64,000 nucleotides of DNA, taken from positions 41,341-105,340 of the forward strand of contig JACVCB010000013.1 in the NCBI GenBank assembly GCA_016742255.1, in the 5' to 3' direction. The notes below the pieces were generated by a model. That model did not search any database, was not told where the DNA came from, and was given only the letters and a program-made list of their open reading frames with translations. Within the stretch, counting starts at the first letter, position 1; each line of letters starts with the position of its first letter. The position numbers and the translations under genes were made by a program. The DNA comes from Leptospira sp. GTDB lineage: Bacteria > Spirochaetota > Leptospiria > Leptospirales > Leptospiraceae. Of the stretch, positions 35,588 to 45,096 are shown piece after piece.

Positions 35588-36325
35588 ATGATAGTATTTC
35601 TTTCCGATCCAGCACTTTGGCTTGCCCTACTCACCTTAACCTCTTTAGAAATTGTTTTGGGCATTGATAACATCATTTTCATTTCGATCCTTTCCTCCAG
35701 GTTACCCAAAACCAAACAAAAAAAAGCAAGGCAAATTGGATTGATACTTGCGATGGGAACAAGAATTTTACTTTTATTTTCCTTATCGTTTATCATGAAA
35801 CTCACCACTCCCCTATTTACAATCTTAGAACAAACAATCAGTGGCAGAGACATCATCCTAATTTTAGGTGGACTTTTTCTCATTGCAAAGTCGACAACCG
35901 AAATCCATCACAAATTGGAAGGTGACTCAATTGTCGGTGATGATTCCAAAAAACAAATTTCTTTCACCCAAGTGATCCTTCAAATTTTGATTTTGGATGT
36001 TGTATTTTCATTGGATTCAGTGATCACCGCTGTTGGAATGACAGACCAACTTGGTGTGATGATCACAGCTGTGGTTTTATCTGTTGGATTTATGTTATTA
36101 TCGAGTGGGAGTATCTCTGACTTTGTAGACAGACACCCTACCATCAAAATCCTTGCACTTAGTTTTTTGATTTTAATTGGTGTGGCTTTATTAGGTGAAG
36201 GACTCAGGTTTCATATCCCGAAAGGATATATCTATTTTGCGATGAGTTTTTCCGTGATCGTAGAATTTTTGAATATGAAATTACGTTCCAAGTCGGAAAA
36301 ACCAATTACACTCAGAGGTAAATGA
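35588..36325 (+). CDS. TerC-family integral membrane protein
   Basis: A 245-residue protein with seven or more spans and the TerC signatures: LEIVLGIDNIIFISILSSRL (about 17-36) and ILDVVFSLDSVITAVGM (about 135-151), both with acidic residues within the membrane. Recent work links TerC proteins to manganese export and metalation of secreted proteins; in this organism this is inference. I choose the ATG at 35588; a TTG at 35576 is possible, and neither has a strong ribosome site. Confidence 0.88.
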   Translation: MIVFLSDPALWLALLTLTSLEIVLGIDNIIFISILSSRLPKTKQKKARQIGLILAMGTRILLLFSLSFIMKLTTPLFTILEQTISGRDIILILGGLFLIAKSTTEIHHKLEGDSIVGDDSKKQISFTQVILQILILDVVFSLDSVITAVGMTDQLGVMITAVVLSVGFMLLSSGSISDFVDRHPTIKILALSFLILIGVALLGEGLRFHIPKGYIYFAMSFSVIVEFLNMKLRSKSEKPITLRGK

Positions 36326-36900
36326 ATATGAAACGTAGAGAATTTATCAAACGAACTGCTCTTACAATTAGCATCGCACAGCTTCCATTATTCGGAGAAT
36401 CAAATGATGGAAAAGAGAAAGACAATATAACAAATGATGTTACATCTCCTTGGTTAGAAGCAGAAGATTTGGAAGATTACAAATCACTGGTTTCTGCATA
36501 TCTAACAAAACCCACAGAATTAAAATTACAAGGGAATTGGTCAGTTGGTAAGATGTTTGCCCACTGCGCTCAAAGTATTGAATTTTCAATGAAGGGATAC
36601 CCGGAAATGAAATCTTCTCTCTTCCGAGGGTCCGTGGGAAAAATTGCTTTTTCTGTTTTTGCTTTTAAAAACAAAATGAACCATGGATTGGAAGAACCGA
36701 TTCCTGGTGCTGAAGAAATTAATAATGCAACTGAAATCAAAGTAGGTGCCAAAAGATTGTTACAAGCAATTGAACTTTTTTCCAAAACACCAGAGTCATC
36801 TTTACGACCTCATTTTGCATATGGAGATCTTACTAAGGAAGAATATGACGTAGCCCATACTCTCCATATCAAAAATCACATGGAACGTTTGTTAAACTAA
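36322..36900 (+). CDS. DUF1569 (DinB-like) protein with a Tat-like leader
   Basis: A 192-residue protein. The leader MKRREFIKRTALTISIA has an RRxFIKR motif resembling a Tat signal, though the hydrophobic part is short. The DinB-like domain has NWSVGKMFAHCAQSIEFSM and a terminal VAHTLHIKNHMERLL, the His residues being placed as in DinB metal sites. Start overlaps the TerC stop (ATGA), so the two are coupled. Function unknown. Its 3' end overlaps the convergent kinase gene by 9 bases. Confidence 0.72.
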   Translation: MNMKRREFIKRTALTISIAQLPLFGESNDGKEKDNITNDVTSPWLEAEDLEDYKSLVSAYLTKPTELKLQGNWSVGKMFAHCAQSIEFSMKGYPEMKSSLFRGSVGKIAFSVFAFKNKMNHGLEEPIPGAEEINNATEIKVGAKRLLQAIELFSKTPESSLRPHFAYGDLTKEEYDVAHTLHIKNHMERLLN

Positions 36901-39324
36901 ATTCATTTCGATCTGTTGGCACAAATCTTCTGCTTTGTACATTTTCGATAAATAAGCAGATACGATTGTTTCCAAACCCTCTTCCTCAAGAAAGGAATTT
37001 CCGCCAGAAAGAGGTGCATCGGAACTTATCAAAATGATTGGAATTTTTTGGTTTTGATTTCGTTTTCCTTCCCATTCATGAATCAAAGAAATTCCATTCA
37101 TTCCTGGCATGTGTAAGTCAGTAATGATGAGTGATGGAGTGATCCTTGCCAAATGAGAAAGAGCTTCTTCCCCATTCCCCGCTTCAATTACAATCCATTG
37201 GTTCCTTCGCATTACCTCTGCTAAATCAGATCTAAAATTACCTGAATCATCTACAAGTAAAACCGATTTGTTACTTCTAGATAACGAAATCTCAAATGAG
37301 GAACCGACACCAAGTACTGATTTAATCCTCAGTTTTCCAAAATGGGCTTCTAGTATATTTGTACATAACTGTAAACCAAGCCCAGTTCCACGTTCGCCTG
37401 CAGTTCCTGGTGTACTTTTGATATTTTCTTCGCCTGTTAATTTATGGATTTGTTCTTCACTCATTCCAAGGCCACGATCACGAATTTCAACAGAAAGCCA
37501 TTTCCCTTTGAAGGAAACACCTACCCAAACTTCAGAATTGAGATATGAATATTTAATGGAGTTTGTAAGGATATTTTTAAACACTTCTCCGATCAAAGTT
37601 CGATCTGCAATGATTTCTGCTTGGATGGGAGTGTCTTTTTGGATTCGAATTCCTTTCAATGTTGCCAATGGTTCCACTGATTCAATGATTTCGTTTAACA
37701 ACTCATTCACTGAAAACCGAGTTTGCATCAGTTTGGTTCCAAATGCATCAAATCGACTAACATCCAAAAGTTGTTCCAACATTTTTATAGATTGGGTCAC
37801 ACCAGTTTTACAAATCTCTAAAAATTTCTTTTTTTCCTCTTCTGATGTTTCACTAAAACTAAAATCGATTACATCTAAAATTTGGTTCACACTATTGAGC
37901 GGCGAACGTAGGTCATGCGAAATTAAGGAAACAAAATTAGCCTTCCATCGGTTTGCCTTTTCCAATTCTGCAGTACGGGCTTTGACTTTTTTCTCAAGTG
38001 CTTCTTTTCTTTTGTAAAGTTCTTTCGAGATAGACTCAGATCGTTTGTAAACACGTACGAGTCCAAATGTCACACCAAGTGTTTGTGGAATGATAAAAAA
38101 ATACAAAGAAAATAATCCCATTGGCCTAAACCCAAAATTAGGATGGGAAATTAAAATGATATCAATGACACCACCTAATACTGCGAGAAACAAACTAAAA
38201 AAATACAATTTACTTTCTTTTCTTTGGAAATACAAAGCGAGTGAAACCGAAAACAAACCTATCAGAACAAAAATCGCAGAAAGATATTCAAAATAATAAC
38301 TAACTAAAGCTAAATGTTTTACAGGTGTTAGTATTGAAACCAAAAGAAATGTAAGTGAGTATACCTTCAATAACACTAACATTTTCTTAAAGATACGCAT
38401 TTGCGCTAAATTTATTAAAACACTCCCGCCAAAAAACAAAACGATCACAAAACCAATTCTTGAAAACCGAAACAAAGGGATACAGTAGTCATCAGAAAAA
38501 AAGTTAAAGAGGATTCTTGTTTCTGTTAATGTAGCACTGAGAATCAAAATTCCCAAATAAACAAATGACATTCGTAATGCATTTTTTTCTGATCGATTGA
38601 TTAAATACACTAACGCATGATAGATGGATAGGATTCCCATAAAAATTAAAATGATACAAGAAGCAGAATGGTAATTGTTCCAAACCTGGATTATATTCTG
38701 TAATTTACCAAATCGAATGATCCCATGAATCCCTGCGAATTTATGGGAGTAGTTGGATATATGGATCACCAAATCTACTTTTTCTTTAGCATTTAATATG
38801 GGGACAATTTTGGTATGAAAGGATGGAACATGAGTTTCACTATTTTTTCCAATGGATCCATTTTCAGCGACCAATGTCCCGTTTGCGTATATTTTGTAAG
38901 CACTATGGAGTACAGGCACAAGGAGAGCGTATGGTTCTTGGTTGGATTCACCTTCAGGCAAAAGGATTGTCAATCGATAGGTAGCATAACCAAAACTTGG
39001 ATAATCTTCCCCATCTTCATTGTGTTGGGAAAACCAAGGAACACCCACTTGCATAAAAGATCGATTGTTGGGAGAAGGAGTGTTTGGTTCTAAAAATTCA
39101 TTCCAGTAAAATTCCCACTTCCCAATTAGGTTCACTGTGTCCGTTGCCAATTTCAGATTCCGGCCATCCAAAACACCATCTTTTGCAAGTAAGGTTGGGG
39201 AGAGTTCCAAGTGACAGGAAGAGGTGAAGAGGAGAACCAATCCAAAAATTAAGGGATAACGACAAAATTTTACTGTGGCAGAAAAAGATTTTTGGATAGA
39301 TGAGAAGGAGACTCTGAAAATCAT
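36892..39324 (-). CDS. 7TM-DISM hybrid histidine kinase with C-terminal receiver
   Basis: An 810-residue sensor. A signal-like segment (about 22-37, ending SSC) is followed by a periplasmic DISMED2-like sensory region (about 60-205), seven membrane spans (about 218-425), a coiled coil (EALEKKVKARTAELEKAN), HisKA with the phospho-His at His470 (SLISHDLRSPLN), an HATPase with NILTNSIKYS and GERGTGLGL, and a receiver domain with LLVDDS and LIITDLHMPG. It senses an external ligand and phosphorylates its own receiver, then probably another partner. Its start lies 6 bases from that of the divergent NarL-type regulator. Confidence 0.9.
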   Translation of the reverse strand: MIFRVSFSSIQKSFSATVKFCRYPLIFGLVLLFTSSCHLELSPTLLAKDGVLDGRNLKLATDTVNLIGKWEFYWNEFLEPNTPSPNNRSFMQVGVPWFSQHNEDGEDYPSFGYATYRLTILLPEGESNQEPYALLVPVLHSAYKIYANGTLVAENGSIGKNSETHVPSFHTKIVPILNAKEKVDLVIHISNYSHKFAGIHGIIRFGKLQNIIQVWNNYHSASCIILIFMGILSIYHALVYLINRSEKNALRMSFVYLGILILSATLTETRILFNFFSDDYCIPLFRFSRIGFVIVLFFGGSVLINLAQMRIFKKMLVLLKVYSLTFLLVSILTPVKHLALVSYYFEYLSAIFVLIGLFSVSLALYFQRKESKLYFFSLFLAVLGGVIDIILISHPNFGFRPMGLFSLYFFIIPQTLGVTFGLVRVYKRSESISKELYKRKEALEKKVKARTAELEKANRWKANFVSLISHDLRSPLNSVNQILDVIDFSFSETSEEEKKKFLEICKTGVTQSIKMLEQLLDVSRFDAFGTKLMQTRFSVNELLNEIIESVEPLATLKGIRIQKDTPIQAEIIADRTLIGEVFKNILTNSIKYSYLNSEVWVGVSFKGKWLSVEIRDRGLGMSEEQIHKLTGEENIKSTPGTAGERGTGLGLQLCTNILEAHFGKLRIKSVLGVGSSFEISLSRSNKSVLLVDDSGNFRSDLAEVMRRNQWIVIEAGNGEEALSHLARITPSLIITDLHMPGMNGISLIHEWEGKRNQNQKIPIILISSDAPLSGGNSFLEEEGLETIVSAYLSKMYKAEDLCQQIEMNLV

Positions 39325-39330
39325 AAGGTT

Positions 39331-39927
39331 GTGGAATCCGTTAAAATTGCCATCTTAGAAGACCATTCCGTTGTCACTGAAGGAATCATATCTATCCTGA
39401 AATCCAATCCTTTCTTTTCCCTTGCCGGAGAATTTCGAACGGCTGCGGATTTGTTTCAATTCATCGAATCAAATCCAATTGATTTGTTGGTTCTCGATAT
39501 TGATCTTCCCGACCGTAATGGCATTGATGTTTTGCGAGAAATCAAAGAAAAACACCAACCCACAAAGGTGATCATCTTCTCTTTGCATGGCAGTCGAGTG
39601 TATGTGGAAGATGCTCTCAAATCCAAAGCAGATGGATACATGCTTAAGTCAGACCCCATCTCACAACTCCCTGAAGTGATTCAACTTGTGATGAAAGGTG
39701 GGTCTTTTGTATCCGATGGAGTGAGCAAAGTGCAACTTCCATTTTCACCATTCCAAATGGAAATCCTAAACCTCTTAGTCCAAGGACTTTCGCAAAACGA
39801 AGTGGCTGACCGGATCCAAAAATCCAGGAAAACAGTAGAATACCATTTAAACCAAATGAGGACAAAATTTTCCTGTAAAAATAATAACGAACTCATTTCC
39901 AAGTACGAAAAAGAAATACAAAAATAG
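39331..39927 (+). CDS. NarL/LuxR-type response regulator
   Basis: A 198-residue regulator: receiver domain (AILEDHSVV, LLVLDIDLPDRNG with the acceptor Asp, VIIFSLHG) and a LuxR-type helix-turn-helix (FQMEILNLLVQGLSQNEVAD, KTVEYHLNQMRTKF). The GTG at 39331 is the only supported start; AAGGAG at 39305-39310, inside the divergent kinase gene, is rather far for it. Divergent from the hybrid kinase with no room for separate promoters, so each promoter must lie inside the other gene. They are a natural cognate pair. Confidence 0.85.
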   Translation: MESVKIAILEDHSVVTEGIISILKSNPFFSLAGEFRTAADLFQFIESNPIDLLVLDIDLPDRNGIDVLREIKEKHQPTKVIIFSLHGSRVYVEDALKSKADGYMLKSDPISQLPEVIQLVMKGGSFVSDGVSKVQLPFSPFQMEILNLLVQGLSQNEVADRIQKSRKTVEYHLNQMRTKFSCKNNNELISKYEKEIQK

Positions 39928-39972
39928 CGATTTCGTTATTTCCCTTTGGGTTGTTTCAAATACACTATTCGT

Positions 39973-40485
39973 ATGAAACATATCTATTTACTCAGGCATG
40001 CTAAGTCTGAATGGGATGAACCTTACGATACGGACTTAGATCGATCTTTGTCCAGAAGAGGTCGAATCCAATCAAAAGCACTACGTGACTATTTAAAAGA
40101 AAGTCGATTTGAGTTTGACCAATGTTTGGTCTCACCTGCAGAACGAACTTTAAAAACTTACTCCTCACTCCGTAAGGAAATCCTTCGATTCCCCAAACCC
40201 GAAATCAGTGAAAATTTATATGATGCAGACAAAGAAGATCTAATGTTTGTTTTGCATGGATTATCATCTAGCACTCGTTCTGTTTGCCTAGTGGGACACA
40301 ATCCAAGTTTGGAAGCATTTGGCTCTGCCCTCGTTTTGGGAGACAAAGAACAATCCCTTTTCCATAAATTCCCGACAGCATCCTTTCTCGGACTCAGTTT
40401 TTCTGACGATTCTTGGAAAAATCTTAGTTGGGGAAGTTGCCAATTAGTAGTATTCTGGATCCCTGGGCAAATAGGAAAAGAATGA
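39973..40485 (+). CDS. sixA: SixA-type histidine phosphatase
   Basis: A 170-residue member of the phosphoglycerate-mutase/SixA group: LLRHAKSEW with the catalytic His9 and Arg, FDQCLVSPAERTLKT with the second Arg, and VCLVGHNPSLEAFGS with the second catalytic His. Short SixA proteins dephosphorylate phosphohistidine in phosphotransfer proteins. Its place directly after a hybrid-kinase/regulator pair fits that role, but is not proof. I use the ATG at 39973; a start at 39946 lacks support. Its stop overlaps hpt (ATGA). Confidence 0.8.
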   Translation: MKHIYLLRHAKSEWDEPYDTDLDRSLSRRGRIQSKALRDYLKESRFEFDQCLVSPAERTLKTYSSLRKEILRFPKPEISENLYDADKEDLMFVLHGLSSSTRSVCLVGHNPSLEAFGSALVLGDKEQSLFHKFPTASFLGLSFSDDSWKNLSWGSCQLVVFWIPGQIGKE

Positions 40486-40994
40486 AACCACTCTATTCAG
40501 AAGAACGAATCCATCACCGTGTCGAAGAATTGGCACGGGAAATTTCTAGAGATTTTTTAAGCAAAGACCTGGTTGTCATTGGAATTCTCAATGGAGGGTT
40601 CATTTTTACCGCGGATCTTTGTCGTGACATTCTGATCCCACATGAAGTAGACTTTATGGCCGCGTCATCCTACGGGGACGGAACTTCTTCTGGAGACTTA
40701 AAAATCACCAAACAACTCAAAAAATCAGTTCAAAACAAATCAATTTTGTTAGTGGAGGACATTGTTGATACAGGAAAAACATTAGAATATTTACTCACAG
40801 AAGTCCAAAAACAAAATCCAAAAGATCTAAAAGTAGCAGCACTCTTTTGGAAACAAAAAAAGGCAAATCCACATATCATTGTGGATTATCCAGGTTTTAT
40901 CATTGAGGATGAATTCCTGGTTGGTTATGGATTAGATTACCAAGGGAAATATAGAAATTTACCGTATGTTGCGAAGTTAGAGGGAACTGAGTGA
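40482..40994 (+). CDS. hpt: Hypoxanthine phosphoribosyltransferase
   Basis: A 170-residue cytoplasmic PRTase: the PRPP-binding signature ILLVEDIVDTGKTLEYLL (about 88-105), the acidic pair in VEDI, and VGYGLDYQGKYRNLPYVAKL near the C terminus with the purine-holding Asp. It salvages hypoxanthine and guanine to nucleotides. ATG at 40482 overlaps the sixA stop; its own stop overlaps the cyclase GTG start (GTGA), so the three genes are coupled. Confidence 0.93.
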   Translation: MKPLYSEERIHHRVEELAREISRDFLSKDLVVIGILNGGFIFTADLCRDILIPHEVDFMAASSYGDGTSSGDLKITKQLKKSVQNKSILLVEDIVDTGKTLEYLLTEVQKQNPKDLKVAALFWKQKKANPHIIVDYPGFIIEDEFLVGYGLDYQGKYRNLPYVAKLEGTE

Positions 40995-42487
40995 AAGATG
41001 CAATTGTAAAACAAAAATTTGATACACTCAAATCGTTTCCAACAATCAAACATGAAATTTTAAAAATAGCAGAAAATTTTGTTCACCATTCCGATGATTG
41101 GAAATTACTGAGAGTGAATCCTCTCAAATTTGCCACAGATCATAAGTTAGACGAAAACGATTCCGTAGATTTTTTTGTACATGCTGCAAAGGTTGGATTA
41201 TTCGATTTTGCTTATAATTTGATTTGCCCAATGTGTGGTGGAATTGTTCACAGCCATCACAAATTAGATGAAATTGAAGGAAAAGAATTTCATTGTGTAT
41301 CTTGTAATATCGTTGTTCCAACTCTTCTAGATGACCAAGTAGAAGTTGCCTTTCAAATCCATCCATCGTTACAAAATCATCAAATTGATCCCTTTGTTGA
41401 TGTTACAAATTACTTTCGTTATTTTTTTTCCGAAAATTTTGATAAATCAACTGAACTAAAAGACTGGATCCAATCTTCAATCAAAGACTATACGAAACTA
41501 ATCCCTGATGGATCCTATAGTTTTGAATATCATGCAAAGTATGGGGAACTTCAAGGTCATCTCATTCAATTTGTAAGCATCGACAGAAACACAATGTGTT
41601 TATTTTCTGTTGATCCCAATTTACCACCTAATAATCAATCTTACTTGGTTGACTTAATGGAAAGTGGTATGAAACCAAATATGGTAACTATTCCCGCTGG
41701 CCATCACCATTTTACGATCCATAACCGCACTCGGTTTACAGTGGGACTCAATGTATTAACACCCAATCCTAAAGAAATTGAAAGGATTGCCAATTCCTAC
41801 CCAACCATTCGGCATCAGTTTCTCACAGCGAAGATGTTACTTAATAACCAGTCCTTTCGGGATTTGTTTCGTATCCAAAAACTTTCACCAGATTTAAACT
41901 TGAATGTGAAATCACTGACGATCATGTTCACAGACTTAAAAGGTTCTACAGAAATGTATGACACAGCAGGTGACATCTTTGCCTATAAATTGGTTCAGGA
42001 ACATTTTCGCATCCTAACAGAGATTGTGCGAAAGTACAAAGGTGCCATTGTTAAAACCATGGGAGATGCCATCATGGCAACTTTTTCCACTCCTACAGAA
42101 GGACTATTAGCAGCCCTTGAAATGATGCGACGCATTGAATTGATGAACCTAGAATGGAAAAAAGAAGGTTATGAAATTGGGCTGAAAGTAGGCCTCAATG
42201 AAGGTTCTGCTTTAGCAGTCGTGAATGATGAACGACTCGATTACTTTGGCCAATCAGTGAATATTGCAGCTCGTGTCCAAGGACTTGCAAAATCAGGAGA
42301 AGTCTGGTTAAGCGAATCGGTTTGGAATGCTACAGGACCGGAAGATTTAGTCAAACAACATGGTTATTACTTTCACAAACAAAAAGCAACATTAAAGGGT
42401 GTAGGCACACCTGTTCCTGTTTTCCAATTAAGTCGAAATCAAATAAAAGCACCTTCCAAGTGGAAACTCCTTTTTAACAAAGGATAA
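40991..42487 (+). CDS. Class III adenylate cyclase with N-terminal zinc-ribbon domain (DUF5939-like)
   Basis: A 498-residue soluble protein. The N-terminal 300 residues resemble DUF5939 and include a zinc ribbon: Cys79-PM-Cys82, HSHH (88-90) and Cys102-VS-Cys105. The cyclase domain has metal Asp316 (MFTDLKGSTE) and Asp360 (VKTMGDA), Lys356 and Asp418 as adenine-specifying residues, and Asn425/Arg429 (GQSVNIAARVQ). Thus cAMP rather than cGMP is the expected product. The start is GTG at 40991, overlapping hpt. It is the last gene of the sixA-hpt-cyclase unit; a hairpin at 42532-42555 follows. Confidence 0.88.
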   Translation: MKDAIVKQKFDTLKSFPTIKHEILKIAENFVHHSDDWKLLRVNPLKFATDHKLDENDSVDFFVHAAKVGLFDFAYNLICPMCGGIVHSHHKLDEIEGKEFHCVSCNIVVPTLLDDQVEVAFQIHPSLQNHQIDPFVDVTNYFRYFFSENFDKSTELKDWIQSSIKDYTKLIPDGSYSFEYHAKYGELQGHLIQFVSIDRNTMCLFSVDPNLPPNNQSYLVDLMESGMKPNMVTIPAGHHHFTIHNRTRFTVGLNVLTPNPKEIERIANSYPTIRHQFLTAKMLLNNQSFRDLFRIQKLSPDLNLNVKSLTIMFTDLKGSTEMYDTAGDIFAYKLVQEHFRILTEIVRKYKGAIVKTMGDAIMATFSTPTEGLLAALEMMRRIELMNLEWKKEGYEIGLKVGLNEGSALAVVNDERLDYFGQSVNIAARVQGLAKSGEVWLSESVWNATGPEDLVKQHGYYFHKQKATLKGVGTPVPVFQLSRNQIKAPSKWKLLFNKG

Positions 42488-42531
42488 AAAAGGAAAACGT
42501 AGAATGAATTTTGTAAATAAGATACAGATTT

Positions 42532-42555
42532 CGGTCAGCTAAACATTGCTGACCG
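42532..42555. terminator. 8-bp perfect GC-rich hairpin between convergent genes
   Basis: CGGTCAGC (42532-42539) and GCTGACCG (42548-42555) flank an 8-base loop, 45 bases after the cyclase stop and 51 bases beyond the convergent pstS stop. No T run follows on either strand; bidirectional terminator is the likeliest role. Confidence 0.5.
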
Positions 42556-42605
42556 TATGGAACGATTTGGTTTCGTATTTTAATTTGAGAGGTTATTACC
42601 TACCC

Positions 42606-43523
42606 CTATTTCACTGGCTCTGCAGAAACTTCCACTTCGGGCAACGAAGACCTTAGATACCCTGATTGTAACACAGCCACCTGCCCTTGTTCGCTTGTGA
42701 GATACGTCACGAAGGCATCTATTTTATCACCTTGGTCTGTTTTATAGATGATAAATAGTTCACGAGCTAGTTTGTATTTACGATCATAAACATTACGAAT
42801 GGATGGAGTCACATAAGGTTCATCTTTTGATGATGTTTTTGCATACTCAAGTGCTTTTAACTTATCTTTGTGATCCACAAGAGCAGAACCCATTCCCATA
42901 TAACCGATGCTATTTGGATTTTCTTGGATGTACTTTGCCATTTCAGCATTGTCCTTCACAATTTTAGCATTGGGTGAAAACACATTGGATTTATAGGTAT
43001 TAAATTCTTTATCACCCAAATCCCTTCTTTTTAGAATATGATTTTGAAAGTAGTCTTGTGTACCAGATTTGTCATTTCGAATTACGATGGAAATAGGTGC
43101 ATCTTGGCCTCCTACTTCTTTCCAGTTTTTGATTTTCCCAGAAAAAATATCAGATGTTTGCACCAGGTGGAGTTTGGAAACAGGATTGTTTGGATTCACA
43201 ACAATAGCCACACCGTCGTAAGCTAGACGTACAATTTCCAGGTTTCCAGTTTTTCGTAAATCATCATACTCAGCTTGGTTTAGTGCTCGAGAAGAAACTG
43301 CCATATCAATTTCTCCCTTTCGTAATCGGTCAATTCCAGATTCCGAACCACCACCTTCGACTGTTACACGAACATTTGAATTGACCTTCTCATATTCAGT
43401 ACCCAAAAATCGCATCATACTATTCATGGTTTCTGATCCAGCCACTTTAAGGGTTTGTTTGTCCTTACATGCGACAAAATTAATTGTAATCAAAATGTAA
43501 AAAAGCAGAGAAAGGTTTTTCAT
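42606..43523 (-). CDS. pstS: PstS-like phosphate-binding lipoprotein
   Basis: A 305-residue lipoprotein (lipobox FVAC, Cys19) of the periplasmic phosphate-binding fold: LKVAGSETMNSMMRFLGTEY at the N terminus, VEGGGSESGIDRLRKGEIDMAVSSR (key: GGGSESG and SSR phosphate-contact motifs), RNDKSGTQDYFQNHIL and YLTSEQGQVAVLQSGY. It captures phosphate for an ABC transporter, but no pstCAB genes adjoin it, so its partner is encoded elsewhere. ATG at 43523. Confidence 0.88.
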   Translation of the reverse strand: MKNLSLLFYILITINFVACKDKQTLKVAGSETMNSMMRFLGTEYEKVNSNVRVTVEGGGSESGIDRLRKGEIDMAVSSRALNQAEYDDLRKTGNLEIVRLAYDGVAIVVNPNNPVSKLHLVQTSDIFSGKIKNWKEVGGQDAPISIVIRNDKSGTQDYFQNHILKRRDLGDKEFNTYKSNVFSPNAKIVKDNAEMAKYIQENPNSIGYMGMGSALVDHKDKLKALEYAKTSSKDEPYVTPSIRNVYDRKYKLARELFIIYKTDQGDKIDAFVTYLTSEQGQVAVLQSGYLRSSLPEVEVSAEPVK

Positions 43524-43629
43524 CGTAAATCAGGTAAAGCCCAAATTCAATCCTCCGTCAATCGCAAAAACCCGTTGTTTTTTCCAAAACCCCTCTCAGT
43601 TTTTCGAAAAAAACCCCGATCTTTGCAAA

Positions 43630-45096
43630 GTGAAGACCAAAGGCCATTCGATCCTCATTTGTTTTGTAACAATCCTACCATTCTTGGAATTGTTTGCAGG
43701 CCCGCCTGAAAAAACCCAGTTCCAGTGGAAATGGACCAATAACCAAGTATTGGAACTCAATGAATACCATGATGTTTTCTTTCGTGTAGGAACAAAAACC
43801 GTTGAACGAGAAGATAAAAACCGAGTTGTGATGAAAACCAAACAATGTTCGCAAGACTCTTGTTTGGTGAATGCTTGGTTTGATACTTATATGAGGTATG
43901 GTAAAACTTCAGGTCCTTTTTGGAAGGACAAAGAATTTTTATCCGATTTTACACTCTTTCGAAATGGTCGTTATGAAGTACCAAACGAATTTATCATGCC
44001 AAACCTTCGTAGTTTTCCTTCCTTCCCTGAAAATGCGGTTTCCGTATCCGATGTTTGGAAATTACCTGCAGAAGAGTCCTTTGACTTTTCTAGTGAACGT
44101 ATCCGAGTCAAAGTCACACCCGAATATACCTTCCAAGGAATTTTTCCATGGAAAGAAGGGAACTATTCAGGTAATTGTGAAAAAATCACTTACACATATC
44201 CAATTTTTTATTCAAAATCTGAATCAGATAAAATGGCACCTAACGTTCCTTATAAGATATTTGGTTTTGCAACAGGAACTGTTTTTTTCAATGCAACCAA
44301 AGGTGTTCCCGAATTCAAAGAAGTTAAACTTTCTTATACATTCATTTATCCAAATGGCACAGTCCAAGAAGCAAACTTTCATATCAAAGGAGTTTATTTT
44401 TTACGGAACCAAGTGAATGCAAAAGATAAAGAATCCATTCGTGAGGATATCCTAAATGATTTGATTGTAGGTTATACAAAAGATGGATACCCAAATGGTG
44501 TTCCAATTGGACCTTCGAATCGACCAGGAAATCAAAATCCAGATTCAAATTCTCCTTCTAAACCCATAACCGATGGAGAAGACCCAAACAAAATTGCAGA
44601 CCAATTGCCTGTAAAAGTACGTACTTCCGAAGATGGGATCGTGTTTTCATTGGATTCCATTTTATTTGATTTTAATGATAGTAAATTAAAACCAGATGCA
44701 GAATCCGCAGTTGCCAAAATTGCAGATATTTTAAAAAAATACCCAGATCGTGAAATTAGAGTTTCTGGTCACACCGACAATATTGGAAAAAAAGAGTACA
44801 ATCAAAAATTATCTGAAGAGAGAGCAAAGTCCGTTTTACATTCATTAGTTGATAATTACAAAATGGATGAAAAACAGATTTCCTTTCGAGGGTATGCTGA
44901 TGATTTGCCTGGCATTCCCTACGAGTCAGAAGACAATCGTCGCATGAACAGAAGGTTTGAAATCGCACGCCTTCTCGACTACCCATTTTGTCAATCAAGT
45001 CCCACAGAGTATGGTGGGACTAGAGGTTCACTTTCCTTTTTACCACGTTCCATTAGTTTTTCCATTTCCTTTCTGATATCACCAAGTAACAAGTGA
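43630..45096 (+). CDS. OmpA-family protein
   Basis: A 488-residue secreted protein: signal peptide (cleavage near LFA-GP), an N-terminal domain of about 280 residues with no recognised family, a Pro/Asn-rich linker, then an OmpA-type peptidoglycan-binding domain (VFSLDSILFDFNDSKLKP, IRVSGHTDNIGKKEYNQKLSEERAKS given by its HTDN and EERA cores, and NRRMNRRFEIARL). The start is GTG at 43630. The OmpA domain ends near residue 456; about 32 more residues run on, antisense to the end of the next gene, which is unusual. Confidence 0.8.
   Translation: MKTKGHSILICFVTILPFLELFAGPPEKTQFQWKWTNNQVLELNEYHDVFFRVGTKTVEREDKNRVVMKTKQCSQDSCLVNAWFDTYMRYGKTSGPFWKDKEFLSDFTLFRNGRYEVPNEFIMPNLRSFPSFPENAVSVSDVWKLPAEESFDFSSERIRVKVTPEYTFQGIFPWKEGNYSGNCEKITYTYPIFYSKSESDKMAPNVPYKIFGFATGTVFFNATKGVPEFKEVKLSYTFIYPNGTVQEANFHIKGVYFLRNQVNAKDKESIREDILNDLIVGYTKDGYPNGVPIGPSNRPGNQNPDSNSPSKPITDGEDPNKIADQLPVKVRTSEDGIVFSLDSILFDFNDSKLKPDAESAVAKIADILKKYPDREIRVSGHTDNIGKKEYNQKLSEERAKSVLHSLVDNYKMDEKQISFRGYADDLPGIPYESEDNRRMNRRFEIARLLDYPFCQSSPTEYGGTRGSLSFLPRSISFSISFLISPSNK

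Noticed and set aside
43455..43709. Small plus-strand frame between pstS and the OmpA gene
   Set aside because: It overlaps the 5' end of both genes and has a low-complexity product.
42606..45096. A phosphate-uptake cluster linking PstS with the Na/Pi transporter
   Set aside because: The two genes are nearly 30 kb apart and no pstCAB or phoBR genes are present in the window.
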